NCBI GenBank assembly: GCA_028278125.1 | Contig: JANQEY010000255.1 | Span: 1 to 24,340, forward strand | DNA: 24,340 nt | Source of the DNA: a bacterium | GTDB lineage: Bacteria; Electryoneota; Electryoneia; Electryoneales; Electryoneaceae | Reading direction: 5' to 3' | Shown: positions 1 through 7,730 of the stretch, piece by piece | Layout of the letters: the number at the start of each line of letters is the position of its first letter | Numbering within the stretch: position 1 is the stretch's first letter | Made by a program: the position numbers and the translations under genes | The notes under the pieces: generated by a model | What the model saw: the letters and a program-made list of their open reading frames with translations, nothing else | Databases searched by the model: none | Told to the model about the DNA's origin: nothing

Positions 1-1878
1 AATGACCAGCGACGTTCATACCTGTTTGTCTGCAATCCATTTGGTATCCAGGCTGATAACGTGGAAACAACCGGTGGTGGTGGTGGTACATGGGACGCCA
101 TCTGGGACTCCAAGGGTATTATAACCGCTGAAGGGTACCAGGTAGAAATTGCAATCCCATTTTCCTCGATGCGTTTCCAGAGAAGTGAAGATGACCAGGT
201 ATGGGGTTTTGACGCAATCAGGAGTTACCCCCGAAACGTTCGTCATCATATCGGGCTTTTCGCACGTGACCGAAACAATAACTGCTACCTTTGCCAGGCT
301 GAGAAAATTATTGGCTTTGCTGGTGCTACTCCCGGGAGAAATATTGAATTTGATCCCACTGTCTCCGGACTGGTGACTGAAGAGAGAGTTGATGGTACAA
401 GAGGTAGATTCGTTGAAGAATCCCGCGAGGAAGATCTTGGACTTACAGCCAGGTGGGGATTGACACCCAACCTGACTTTTAACGTAACAGTAAACCCTGA
501 TTTCTCCCAGGTCGAAGCGGATGCCGCCCAGCTGGATGTTAACCGTCGTTTTGCATTATGGTACAGGGAGCGCAGGCCGTTTTTCCTCGAGGGAAGTGAA
601 TTGTTTGATACCCGTTTTAATGCCGTTCATACCAGGACACTTGCAGATCCCACTTGGGGTATGAAACTGACCGGAAAAGAGGGAGCGAACGCTATCGGCT
701 ATTTTACTGTACGGGACGAGGTTACAACAATCATGATTCCCGGCACAGAAGGCTCCAATACAACTTCGCTCGATTACATGTCAACAGGATCGGTTTTAAG
801 GTATCGCAGGGATATTTTAGGATCTTCTACGATTGGTATTTTAGCCACAGACAGGGAGAGCGAAGGTTATCACAACCGTGTCGGCGGAATTGATGCGGAT
901 TTACGTGTCGCTAAGACTGAACGTATTAGTTTCCAGGTGCTGGATTCACGTACTCAATACCCGGTCGAATCGATCAGGGAAGCCATGGACGATGACGAAT
1001 ATGAGCTGCCTGATGAAGAATTTGAGGGACAGGCCTACAGGTTCAGGTATTCACATGGCACCAATAACCTGGACTGGTACCTGATTTACAGGGATGTTAC
1101 GCCAAATTTCCGTGCAGACCTGGGATTTATTCCGCAGGTTGGATATCGATTCGCGGATGGGGGATGGGGACATACCTGGCACAACGACTCCGATCACTGG
1201 TGGAACATGCTGAACATCGGTTCGGGATATGAGATCAAACAGGATCACTACGGGAACTACCTGTCCAAGGCAGCGACATTCTGGGGGGATTACGGCGGAC
1301 CTTCTGAAAGCTACATGGACTATTACGGTGAAATAGGTTCTGAGCATTACGATGGGAAAGAATACCCGGCCAACTGGATCTGGCTTTGGGGTGGTTTCCG
1401 GCCATGGGCGGATGTCTGGTGCTCAATGAGTGCAACAATTGGCGATGAAATAGATTACGACAATTCACGAGAAGCTGATGTAGTACGATTAAGTCCTCAC
1501 CTGGGATTAAAACTCGGTCGTCATCTCTCGATTGATATAGACCATGAAGTTGAATGGTTAAATGTAAAACCGGGGAACCTCTACGTGGGCAATATCAGCC
1601 AAACATGGATAGTTTACCAGTTTACAAGAAGAATGTTCCTGAGGACAATCTTCCAGTACGTTGATTACAGGTTTAATATAGATAATTACGATGATCCCGA
1701 AGACATGGATTCAAAGTACCAGGGCTTATTCAGCCAGGTACTCTTCTCATACAAGGTTAATCCACAGACAGTACTCTACCTGGGTTATTCGGACAACTGG
1801 GATGGTGACCAGGAAATTCCAATTACACAAACCAACCGTACAGTTTTTATGAAACTGGGATACGCCTGGGTACTTTAA
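1..1878 (+). CDS. DUF5916 / CBM9-like outer-membrane protein, 5'-truncated by window edge
   Basis: The frame is open from base 1 (reads NDQRRSYLFVCNPFGIQADN before the GTG at 61), so the gene starts outside the window and 625 residues are visible. The first part (WDAIWDSKG, EGYQVEIAIPFSSMRF) matches the end of a family-9 carbohydrate-binding-like domain. Next comes the DUF5916 signature: NVTVNPDFSQVEAD, then RRPFFLEGSELF at about visible residues 191-202. The rest is rich in alternating aromatic/polar beta-strands and ends MKLGYAWVL, typical of an outer-membrane beta-barrel. The family is common in FCB-group and proteobacterial outer membranes; its exact function is not established, and carbohydrate or polymer binding is only inferred. 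The (GGT)n run at 73-87 encodes a glycine linker. A strong terminator follows directly, so this is the last gene of its unit. Confidence 0.85.
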   Translation, partial: NDQRRSYLFVCNPFGIQADNVETTGGGGGTWDAIWDSKGIITAEGYQVEIAIPFSSMRFQRSEDDQVWGFDAIRSYPRNVRHHIGLFARDRNNNCYLCQAEKIIGFAGATPGRNIEFDPTVSGLVTEERVDGTRGRFVEESREEDLGLTARWGLTPNLTFNVTVNPDFSQVEADAAQLDVNRRFALWYRERRPFFLEGSELFDTRFNAVHTRTLADPTWGMKLTGKEGANAIGYFTVRDEVTTIMIPGTEGSNTTSLDYMSTGSVLRYRRDILGSSTIGILATDRESEGYHNRVGGIDADLRVAKTERISFQVLDSRTQYPVESIREAMDDDEYELPDEEFEGQAYRFRYSHGTNNLDWYLIYRDVTPNFRADLGFIPQVGYRFADGGWGHTWHNDSDHWWNMLNIGSGYEIKQDHYGNYLSKAATFWGDYGGPSESYMDYYGEIGSEHYDGKEYPANWIWLWGGFRPWADVWCSMSATIGDEIDYDNSREADVVRLSPHLGLKLGRHLSIDIDHEVEWLNVKPGNLYVGNISQTWIVYQFTRRMFLRTIFQYVDYRFNIDNYDDPEDMDSKYQGLFSQVLFSYKVNPQTVLYLGYSDNWDGDQEIPITQTNRTVFMKLGYAWVL

Positions 1879-1902
1879 ACAGTAATCTAAATATTAATAT
1901 CT

Positions 1903-1937
1903 AACACCCGGCTGGAAGTTGCCGGGTGTTTTTATTT
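1903..1937 (+). terminator. Rho-independent terminator after the DUF5916 gene
   Basis: A 10-bp perfect stem (AACACCCGGC 1903-1912 / GCCGGGTGTT 1921-1930) with an 8-nt loop runs into a T-rich tract (TTTTTATTT). It lies 25 nt after the stop codon. Confidence 0.9.
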
Positions 1938-1971
1938 GTAGAACTCATTTACACTTGTTTGAAAAGGGTGG

Positions 1972-2000
1972 CCCGACTTGACTCGCAAGTCGGGTTTCTT
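1972..2000 (+). terminator. Second terminator-like hairpin, possibly part of a dispersed repeat
   Basis: A 9-bp perfect stem (CCCGACTTG 1972-1980 / CAAGTCGGG 1986-1994) with a 5-nt loop is followed by TTTCTT. It lies just before a copy of the GTGTCRTTGCGAG repeat core (2009-2022), so it may be the hairpin of that repeat rather than a dedicated terminator. Confidence 0.45.
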
Positions 2001-2008
2001 ACCGCTTC

Positions 2009-2022
2009 CTCGCAACGACACT
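2009..2022 (-). repeat. Dispersed intergenic repeat core, copy 1
   Basis: The minus strand reads AGTGTCGTTGCGAG, identical to the copy at 18117-18130 and one base different from 17915-17928. It is short, intergenic and next to a hairpin, like the GTCATTGCGAG...GCAATCT repeats seen in many bacterial genomes. Confidence 0.6.
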
Positions 2023-2074
2023 AGCCAATTCTCCTTGGTAATTACATAAATCATAGTCGATAATCATTTTCCTT

Positions 2075-2100
2075 TTGTAACAATAGCTATTTGTTAACAA
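2075..2100. promoter_or_regulatory. Candidate operator: imperfect palindrome upstream of MFS gene
   Basis: Two related half-sites, TTGTAACAA (2075-2083) and the perfect 10-bp palindrome TTGTTAACAA (2091-2100), flank the perfect palindrome AATAGCTATT (2082-2091). The whole unit is nearly symmetric about the central AGCT. It lies 49 nt before the MFS start, a sensible place for a TetR/MarR-like repressor site. No regulator gene is adjacent, so the role is inferred from symmetry and position. Confidence 0.35.
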
Positions 2101-2148
2101 CCTTGATTTGAAATATCTTTCCTAATCCGCGAGAAAATTGCTGATTCT

Positions 2149-3381
2149 ATGAGAAAGATATTCCAGACCCGTAACCTCACATTTCTCTGGCTGGGACAGG
2201 TCATCAGCCAGAGCGGTGATTCCATCTACCAGATTGCTCTCCTCTGGCTGGCGCTCGAATTATCAGGTTCCAAGAGTGTAACAGGTATTGTTGCCATGTC
2301 ATCATACCTTCCGGCGATGATATTTGCCCTGTTTGCGGGTATTGTGGCTGACCGGGTGAGCAGGCGTGGGGTAATGCTGGCGGCGGATGTTTTTCGTGCT
2401 CTCATTGTAATCGGTATTCCCCTTGCGGCATTCTTCGATATTTTGAGCACTCCGGTACTGATAATAAACGCATTCCTCCTGGCAAGTGCAGCAGCGTTTT
2501 TTAATCCGGCGAGAGATGCGATAATTCCGCAGTTGGTTCCCAAAGATGGACTTGTAAGGGCGAATTCACTGATACAAACAAGCTGGCAGCTTTCAATGCT
2601 TATTGGTCCTGCACTTGCGGGATTAATATTGCATCATGTTGGTATTATCCATCTCTTCACATTTGATACCTTAGCATATCTTATTTCATTCTTTTTTGTT
2701 CTGCTCATACAGCGAAAAAGGTATATCGATTATAAACCTGCAATAGAAAAAATCAACCAGGATCATGGTAAAGGTATCAAACTATCAGATGTTTTCGAGG
2801 GGTTAAGATATACCGTCAAACATCCGGTCCTGTTTCCGCTATTACTGATCACGATTGCTGATAACCTGTTGATAATGGGTCCTGCAATTGTTGGTACACC
2901 TGTATTTGTAAAAGAAGTCCTGGCAAAGGACGCATCCGGTTACGCATTAATACAGGCGTGTTATGCTGTGGGGATGTTATTCGGGACCGCTGGACTACTT
3001 GCCTTCGGGAAAAAGATAAAAAAGGGGAAGATCCTGTTGGTAGGAATGATGCTGGACGGAATCACATTTACACCTTATTTCTTTGTCCGAACCTTTGAAC
3101 AAATGGCGATTGTCACAGTTATTCATGCAATAGCGATTCCGATGCTGACTGTTATCCGCGCATCGATAATACAGGAGATTGTTCCCCAAAAGATGACAGG
3201 CCAGATATTTGCCCTGGTCAGTCTTGCGGTTGTTGGCGTGTCTGCTGTCTCATCGGGTATAACCGGGATGGTTCTCGAAGTTGTCCCAGTTCCGACACTC
3301 TTTTTTGTGATTGGTAACCTGGCATGTGTTTGTGGGATAATCGGTTGGTTATTTGCTTCTAAATTGAGAAACCAGGCTTAG
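2149..3381 (+). CDS. Major facilitator superfamily transporter, probable efflux (MFS_3/EntS-like)
   Basis: A 410-aa inner-membrane protein with about 12 hydrophobic segments, a normal length for the superfamily. The N-terminus (RNLTFLWLGQVISQSGDSIYQIALLW) is typical of the MFS_3/enterobactin-exporter-like group. The loop between the second and third helices carries motif A (GIVADRVSRRG, residues 64-74). This is followed by FFNPARDAIIPQLV and LIQTSWQLSMLIGPALAGLI, both characteristic of the group. It probably exports a small molecule by proton antiport; the substrate cannot be told. The ATG at 2149 is the first plausible start, but no strong Shine-Dalgarno is seen. It stands alone and converges with the gene ending at 3400, leaving only 18 nt between stop codons and no clear terminator. 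Confidence 0.85.
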   Translation: MRKIFQTRNLTFLWLGQVISQSGDSIYQIALLWLALELSGSKSVTGIVAMSSYLPAMIFALFAGIVADRVSRRGVMLAADVFRALIVIGIPLAAFFDILSTPVLIINAFLLASAAAFFNPARDAIIPQLVPKDGLVRANSLIQTSWQLSMLIGPALAGLILHHVGIIHLFTFDTLAYLISFFFVLLIQRKRYIDYKPAIEKINQDHGKGIKLSDVFEGLRYTVKHPVLFPLLLITIADNLLIMGPAIVGTPVFVKEVLAKDASGYALIQACYAVGMLFGTAGLLAFGKKIKKGKILLVGMMLDGITFTPYFFVRTFEQMAIVTVIHAIAIPMLTVIRASIIQEIVPQKMTGQIFALVSLAVVGVSAVSSGITGMVLEVVPVPTLFFVIGNLACVCGIIGWLFASKLRNQA

Positions 3382-3399
3382 AGTTATCTATAAGGAATT

Positions 3400-6300
3400 T
3401 TATTTCAATAGTATCATTTTCTGGTTCTGAATGAAAGTTCCAGAGTTTATCTGATATATATATACACCACTTGCCATACCCGGATTTGAACCGGTTGCAT
3501 CCCAGTAGACCGAATGATATCCCGCCTGGTAATATGAATCGGTTAGAACATTCACAAGTTCACCAAGAACATTATATACTTTGATATTTACCCTGTTAGA
3601 TTCCGGTAGTCCGAACCTGATATTAGTGACAGGATTAAATGGATTCGGGTAATTCTGGCAAAGAATATATTCGTTCGGAATCTCATTAAAATCTAGATCG
3701 ATTCCAAAATTGTATACGCCCTTTTCAATGGATCTGCCATCCGGTTTCTTAAGGTCATATCTTAGAGTAAAGGTATTATCATCATTAAATTTGTTAAAGG
3801 TGACAGATGCGAGTAACCCAGTTCCATTTACGCTTTGAATCTGCCTGTCCATTCGAGACTGGAACAACTGTAATCCATTTTCACGCTCATAATGCTTGAA
3901 AAATGATCCATCATTTGTCAGGAATTCACCATCCTCGATTACGTTTAATTCCAATGAGTGCCTGTCATAATAAAGCATCATTTCAGCGGCAAGAAGATCT
4001 TCCACATTATCGGCATAGATTTCAATCCTTACTTCATCCGCATTATCAATCTGCTCAATTCGTAGATGTTGAGGTTCGTTGCTTTGCAAGGATTTTGTGC
4101 CTGATTTTCCTGTACTCGTCTCTGTAGGATCAAATGGATCATACCCTCCAAATGGTGCCGAGAAATTTTGTGCCTGGTACCAGTCGAGCATCAGCGTAAA
4201 TGCCATCAAGTCAAAGATGTCCAGCTCACCATCAGGTTGAGAAGCGATATCAGGAATAGTGCCAGTGTAGGGTCCCAAGTCAGCGATGGGATCCTGTTGT
4301 CCGCCGAATCCGTTCCATGCTGATGTAAAAACGACTATATCGTCAAACCCGATTATACCGTCCGGGATGGGTTTCATGTATGGTGGAGTCCCCCTGTCTC
4401 CCTCTGCAAGAGGTGCTGCGATATCACCGGCATACCCAAACCTTAAAGCAAGATCACCAACATGCGGAAGTGTCACAGCAGCCCCGGTATAATCAGCCCA
4501 TGAACCGTTTATCAGGTTCATGGTTCCGTTATAAAAACGGGATGCTGGCGAAATGGCATCCTCGGTAACCTGCACGGTTATAATAGCTACCGTAAAAATC
4601 GGCGGCCCTGAAACAAGCCCCGTATTTGAACCGAGGACTGCTGTATTCATCTCAAATGTACCGGTTGAATTATTCCAACCCGGTTCAAAAATTGTACCCT
4701 GGTTCTGAACAGCCTGCCAACCCGGACCTTCTGTGATGTCCACAATCTGGATTCTATCCTGGGGATAGGTCCCGTTAAACGAAACAGCCGAGATGCTGTC
4801 CGGGTAGACAACGTTCAGGTTTATCTGGCGAATGGCATTGTTCTGGATGGTGATAAACAGGTCTTCGTCGGCATTGTCATAGGCTCCAATGCCCTGGGCA
4901 AGGTTGGAACTGATTTCCAGAGGATACGAGGCACTTGATTGAGACTCGGCGAGCAGTATCCCGTTTGTATTAAATAATCGGGCGTAAAGAAGGTAAAATC
5001 CATCGGCTGGTGCACCGTTTGGTGTTGTTGAAAATGTCCACTCAAATTGGGTGGTTGTTGGATCGTATGTGTCGTTAGTGCAAAGAATTGGGCTTGCCTG
5101 CCCAGCAGCGGTAGTGTCGCTATAATAAAACTGGATATAGGAACTGTCGGGGTAATCCTTCGCCATAAAGTTCCAGCCCGCGTTTTTCTGGAACAGGAAT
5201 GAACCGGTTGGCGGATAGGGATATAGCGAGTTCAATTCCGTATAATCGAGGTCAAGAGACGGTTCATCTCCAACCTGGTATTTGACCACAAGGTTATTAA
5301 TTTGATCGCAGACATATACATCAATATTATTGCCATTTTGAACAACCGAAACACCTGTCGGATTATCGATCATCCCCAGCCCACTTTCAGCACCGGTTAT
5401 TGAAGTGTAGATCGTTGGTGGAGTATCACCCCCATCGCCCCCATTTTCCGCGTCCTCGTCGTTATAAACAAGGATTCGATCATTTCCCGTATCGCAGACA
5501 AACAGGTAAACCGAGTTGTCTGTGCTGTCCTCGATTACCTCCACATCTGTGGGATTATTAAAAGATGAAGCTGTATAAGCGGAATCGATACTTGTTACCC
5601 ACTGCATTGATGCACGCTGGGCACCACTTTCGGGGGTAAATTTCAGTTTAGCAATCCTGGTGTTACCCGGATCAGACACGTAAACATCATACCATCCCTG
5701 GGCTGCATTCCATCTCGAGGCTATTCCGGATGGACCATCCAGGCTGTCGGATGATGTTGTTCCGTGGTAGTCGAGGACGTCAATTACCGGTTCGTAATTG
5801 GCGTAAATGGAATCTCCGGGATTTGGGATTACACCAAAACTGCCATCGCCGAACATTAGCACCTGTGTACTGTAATCAAATGTGTAATGGCTGTCGTTTG
5901 AAGTTGAGCCGGTAAAATCATCTACCCTTGTCCATAAAACAGGTGAATTGGCACCGTCACGTGTATATAACTCAAACTCACCCTCCATTGGACGGGTAGC
6001 AGCCACAAAACTCTGGTTAGCTGGACTGCCCGCAGGTGCAAGGCCGTAATCGTCTCTTCGTTCTGTATCGTCCTGGAAATAATCGCTCACAGTCCCGTTG
6101 GTTGCCGATTCTCCGTTGTCGGCACCCTTGAGGACTCTGATACGGTTACTGTCCGTGTCGGCGATAAAGATATACTCATTGATAGTTGGTGTTGTGCTGA
6201 AGATTATATCCGCGTAATCGTCCACACCAAGATCTGTTGGCGTTCCACCACCCTCAGCCGTGAGAGTAATCCGCATCCCGGGGACTTTGTCATCGATATC

Positions 6301-7482
6301 ATATGCGGGACCTCCTCCTGCACCAATCGAATGGAGGGCGATTATGTTCCCACTTGAGATGTCCTCGATCTTAAATACTGCTCCATCCATATCCGCGCCA
6401 CCAGATGATGGAGCGGTTATACATGTTATCCTGTAGTCGTGGTCGGTTACAAGGGCGTTGTTACGGACAGTTTGTGTCAGTGCAGGGCCACGGGTACCCC
6501 CGGTAAACGTCCAGGCATTGGCTGCAACAGGTGCTCCAACGGCTATCACGTTCGAGGCATTACTCTGCGAAATTGAGACGTCAGATGGATTCCCTAACGG
6601 GGCATCATATGACGATACCCATTCGAACTCGGTGGCGTCGTTCTGGATTTTGTACGCATGGACTCCAAACATTGTTGCACCGCCATCGAGTACATAGATA
6701 TCAACTATCTCCGAATCCGCAGAAGCTGTATTTACATTGCGGGCAACTGCCACCAGGCTGTCAAATAGAACCGGGTTATTGTTGGGGATGGTCTGGTTGA
6801 TCTCTACACGATCGCCATCAACAACACCGTTATTGTTAACTCCAACACCGGCTACGGAATAGTCTATATCACCCGCCAGGTCTGTTGCCGGGATGGAGCT
6901 GTACGCGTATTCGACATCTATTTCATCACCGTCAGCCAGGGTATTGTCAGGGAAGGTGAATACGCCACCAGTCCCAGCAGCCCCAACATAAACTATCTCA
7001 TAAACGGCATCGCCTGTACTGTAAGTGCTGATGTCGCTGACACGTGTAAATACTTCACCGTCGATAGATAAAAGTTCCGATCCTCCAACAACACCACCGT
7101 TGGCAAGCATCAGGTTGTTATGGTCGAATTCTCCGGCAGCCAGGGGACCTGTGCCGTCATAAGTGAAATCGGCAGTTACTTCGCTGGTACGTTCGATATT
7201 GGTGGTAAAAAACTGGACACGTTCGTTCGAGGAATCGACAACATACGCCAGGAAATCCGAACCATCATACCAGCTGACCAGTTTAACACAATCGTCAAAC
7301 GATCCGGTAATCTGTGGATTATTAACCAGCTGCCATTCATAACTGTCGATAGCGTTAATAACACGGAATTCCGTGCCTGTCCATTCCACAACCGGGATAT
7401 AATTTCTCGGCTGGGCAAATAGTACTAAAGGGAGTATAAGAGTAATAAATATAACAACTAATAATTTTTGACGACGGTACAT
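3400..7482 (-). CDS. Large secreted beta-propeller/cohesin-dockerin-like protein with type IX-style sorting domain
   Basis: A 1360-aa protein with an N-terminal signal peptide (MYRRQKLLVVIFITLILPLVLFAQ). The N-terminal two-thirds are beta-rich and hold at least four NHL-like repeats near residues 440, 604, 664 and 724 (for example DVYVSDPGNTRIAKLKF, YLFVCDTGNDRILVYND), suggesting a beta-propeller. At about 870-1010 there is a cohesin-like fold. At about 1020-1110 two dockerin-like calcium segments follow (PDGIIGFDDIVVFTSAWN and DGELDIFDLMAFTLMLDW), then a second cohesin-like region at about 1150-1235. The C-terminus is an FlgD-like/type A sorting domain (NYPNPFNPVTNIRFGLP, ASGVYIYQI, QKMILLK). 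It is probably exported across the outer membrane and surface-attached or released; the ligand is unknown. A GGGG stretch 6 nt before the ATG may serve as ribosome-binding site and lies in a 6-bp inverted repeat (7487-7492/7504-7509). Confidence 0.88.
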   Translation of the reverse strand: MYRRQKLLVVIFITLILPLVLFAQPRNYIPVVEWTGTEFRVINAIDSYEWQLVNNPQITGSFDDCVKLVSWYDGSDFLAYVVDSSNERVQFFTTNIERTSEVTADFTYDGTGPLAAGEFDHNNLMLANGGVVGGSELLSIDGEVFTRVSDISTYSTGDAVYEIVYVGAAGTGGVFTFPDNTLADGDEIDVEYAYSSIPATDLAGDIDYSVAGVGVNNNGVVDGDRVEINQTIPNNNPVLFDSLVAVARNVNTASADSEIVDIYVLDGGATMFGVHAYKIQNDATEFEWVSSYDAPLGNPSDVSISQSNASNVIAVGAPVAANAWTFTGGTRGPALTQTVRNNALVTDHDYRITCITAPSSGGADMDGAVFKIEDISSGNIIALHSIGAGGGPAYDIDDKVPGMRITLTAEGGGTPTDLGVDDYADIIFSTTPTINEYIFIADTDSNRIRVLKGADNGESATNGTVSDYFQDDTERRDDYGLAPAGSPANQSFVAATRPMEGEFELYTRDGANSPVLWTRVDDFTGSTSNDSHYTFDYSTQVLMFGDGSFGVIPNPGDSIYANYEPVIDVLDYHGTTSSDSLDGPSGIASRWNAAQGWYDVYVSDPGNTRIAKLKFTPESGAQRASMQWVTSIDSAYTASSFNNPTDVEVIEDSTDNSVYLFVCDTGNDRILVYNDEDAENGGDGGDTPPTIYTSITGAESGLGMIDNPTGVSVVQNGNNIDVYVCDQINNLVVKYQVGDEPSLDLDYTELNSLYPYPPTGSFLFQKNAGWNFMAKDYPDSSYIQFYYSDTTAAGQASPILCTNDTYDPTTTQFEWTFSTTPNGAPADGFYLLYARLFNTNGILLAESQSSASYPLEISSNLAQGIGAYDNADEDLFITIQNNAIRQINLNVVYPDSISAVSFNGTYPQDRIQIVDITEGPGWQAVQNQGTIFEPGWNNSTGTFEMNTAVLGSNTGLVSGPPIFTVAIITVQVTEDAISPASRFYNGTMNLINGSWADYTGAAVTLPHVGDLALRFGYAGDIAAPLAEGDRGTPPYMKPIPDGIIGFDDIVVFTSAWNGFGGQQDPIADLGPYTGTIPDIASQPDGELDIFDLMAFTLMLDWYQAQNFSAPFGGYDPFDPTETSTGKSGTKSLQSNEPQHLRIEQIDNADEVRIEIYADNVEDLLAAEMMLYYDRHSLELNVIEDGEFLTNDGSFFKHYERENGLQLFQSRMDRQIQSVNGTGLLASVTFNKFNDDNTFTLRYDLKKPDGRSIEKGVYNFGIDLDFNEIPNEYILCQNYPNPFNPVTNIRFGLPESNRVNIKVYNVLGELVNVLTDSYYQAGYHSVYWDATGSNPGMASGVYIYQINSGTFIQNQKMILLK

Positions 7483-7730
7483 TTATTTCCCCGAGAATTT
7501 CCTGGGGAATAATTAAGCAAAGCTTATGCCGGATTTGGAGGGAGATAATGTAGTTGTAAAAGATTGTTAAATAAGACAGTAGAGATGGATTGATTCTCAT
7601 TTTTGAATTGTGATATCATGGATAGGAAATTGTTGCCGTGGGAAAGTTGAAAAGATAACTAGTAAGAGAACTTTGTTAAATATTATGAGAATCTAAGTCA
7701 CTTTACATGCAGAATTTGAGAGAATGTGTC
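7483..7730. other. AT-rich intergenic spacer between secreted protein and SIR2 gene
   Basis: No coding potential, tRNA or convincing terminator is visible. The only structure is the short inverted repeat TTCCCC/GGGGAA just upstream of the start codon at 7482. Base composition becomes clearly AT-richer from here to about 11280. Confidence 0.5.

Noticed and set aside
73..87. (GGT)5 run as a possible microsatellite or phase-variation tract
   Set aside because: It is in-frame and trinucleotide, so it encodes a glycine linker and length change would not switch the frame; five units is short.
1051..1468. Minus-strand frames of 77 and 98 codons inside the DUF5916 gene
   Set aside because: They are shadows of the real plus-strand coding sequence; translations are not protein-like.
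6458..6800. Overlapping plus-strand frames of 79 and 89 codons inside the giant secreted protein gene
   Set aside because: They are antisense to a continuous 1360-codon gene with clear domains; no ribosome-binding site or family pattern.
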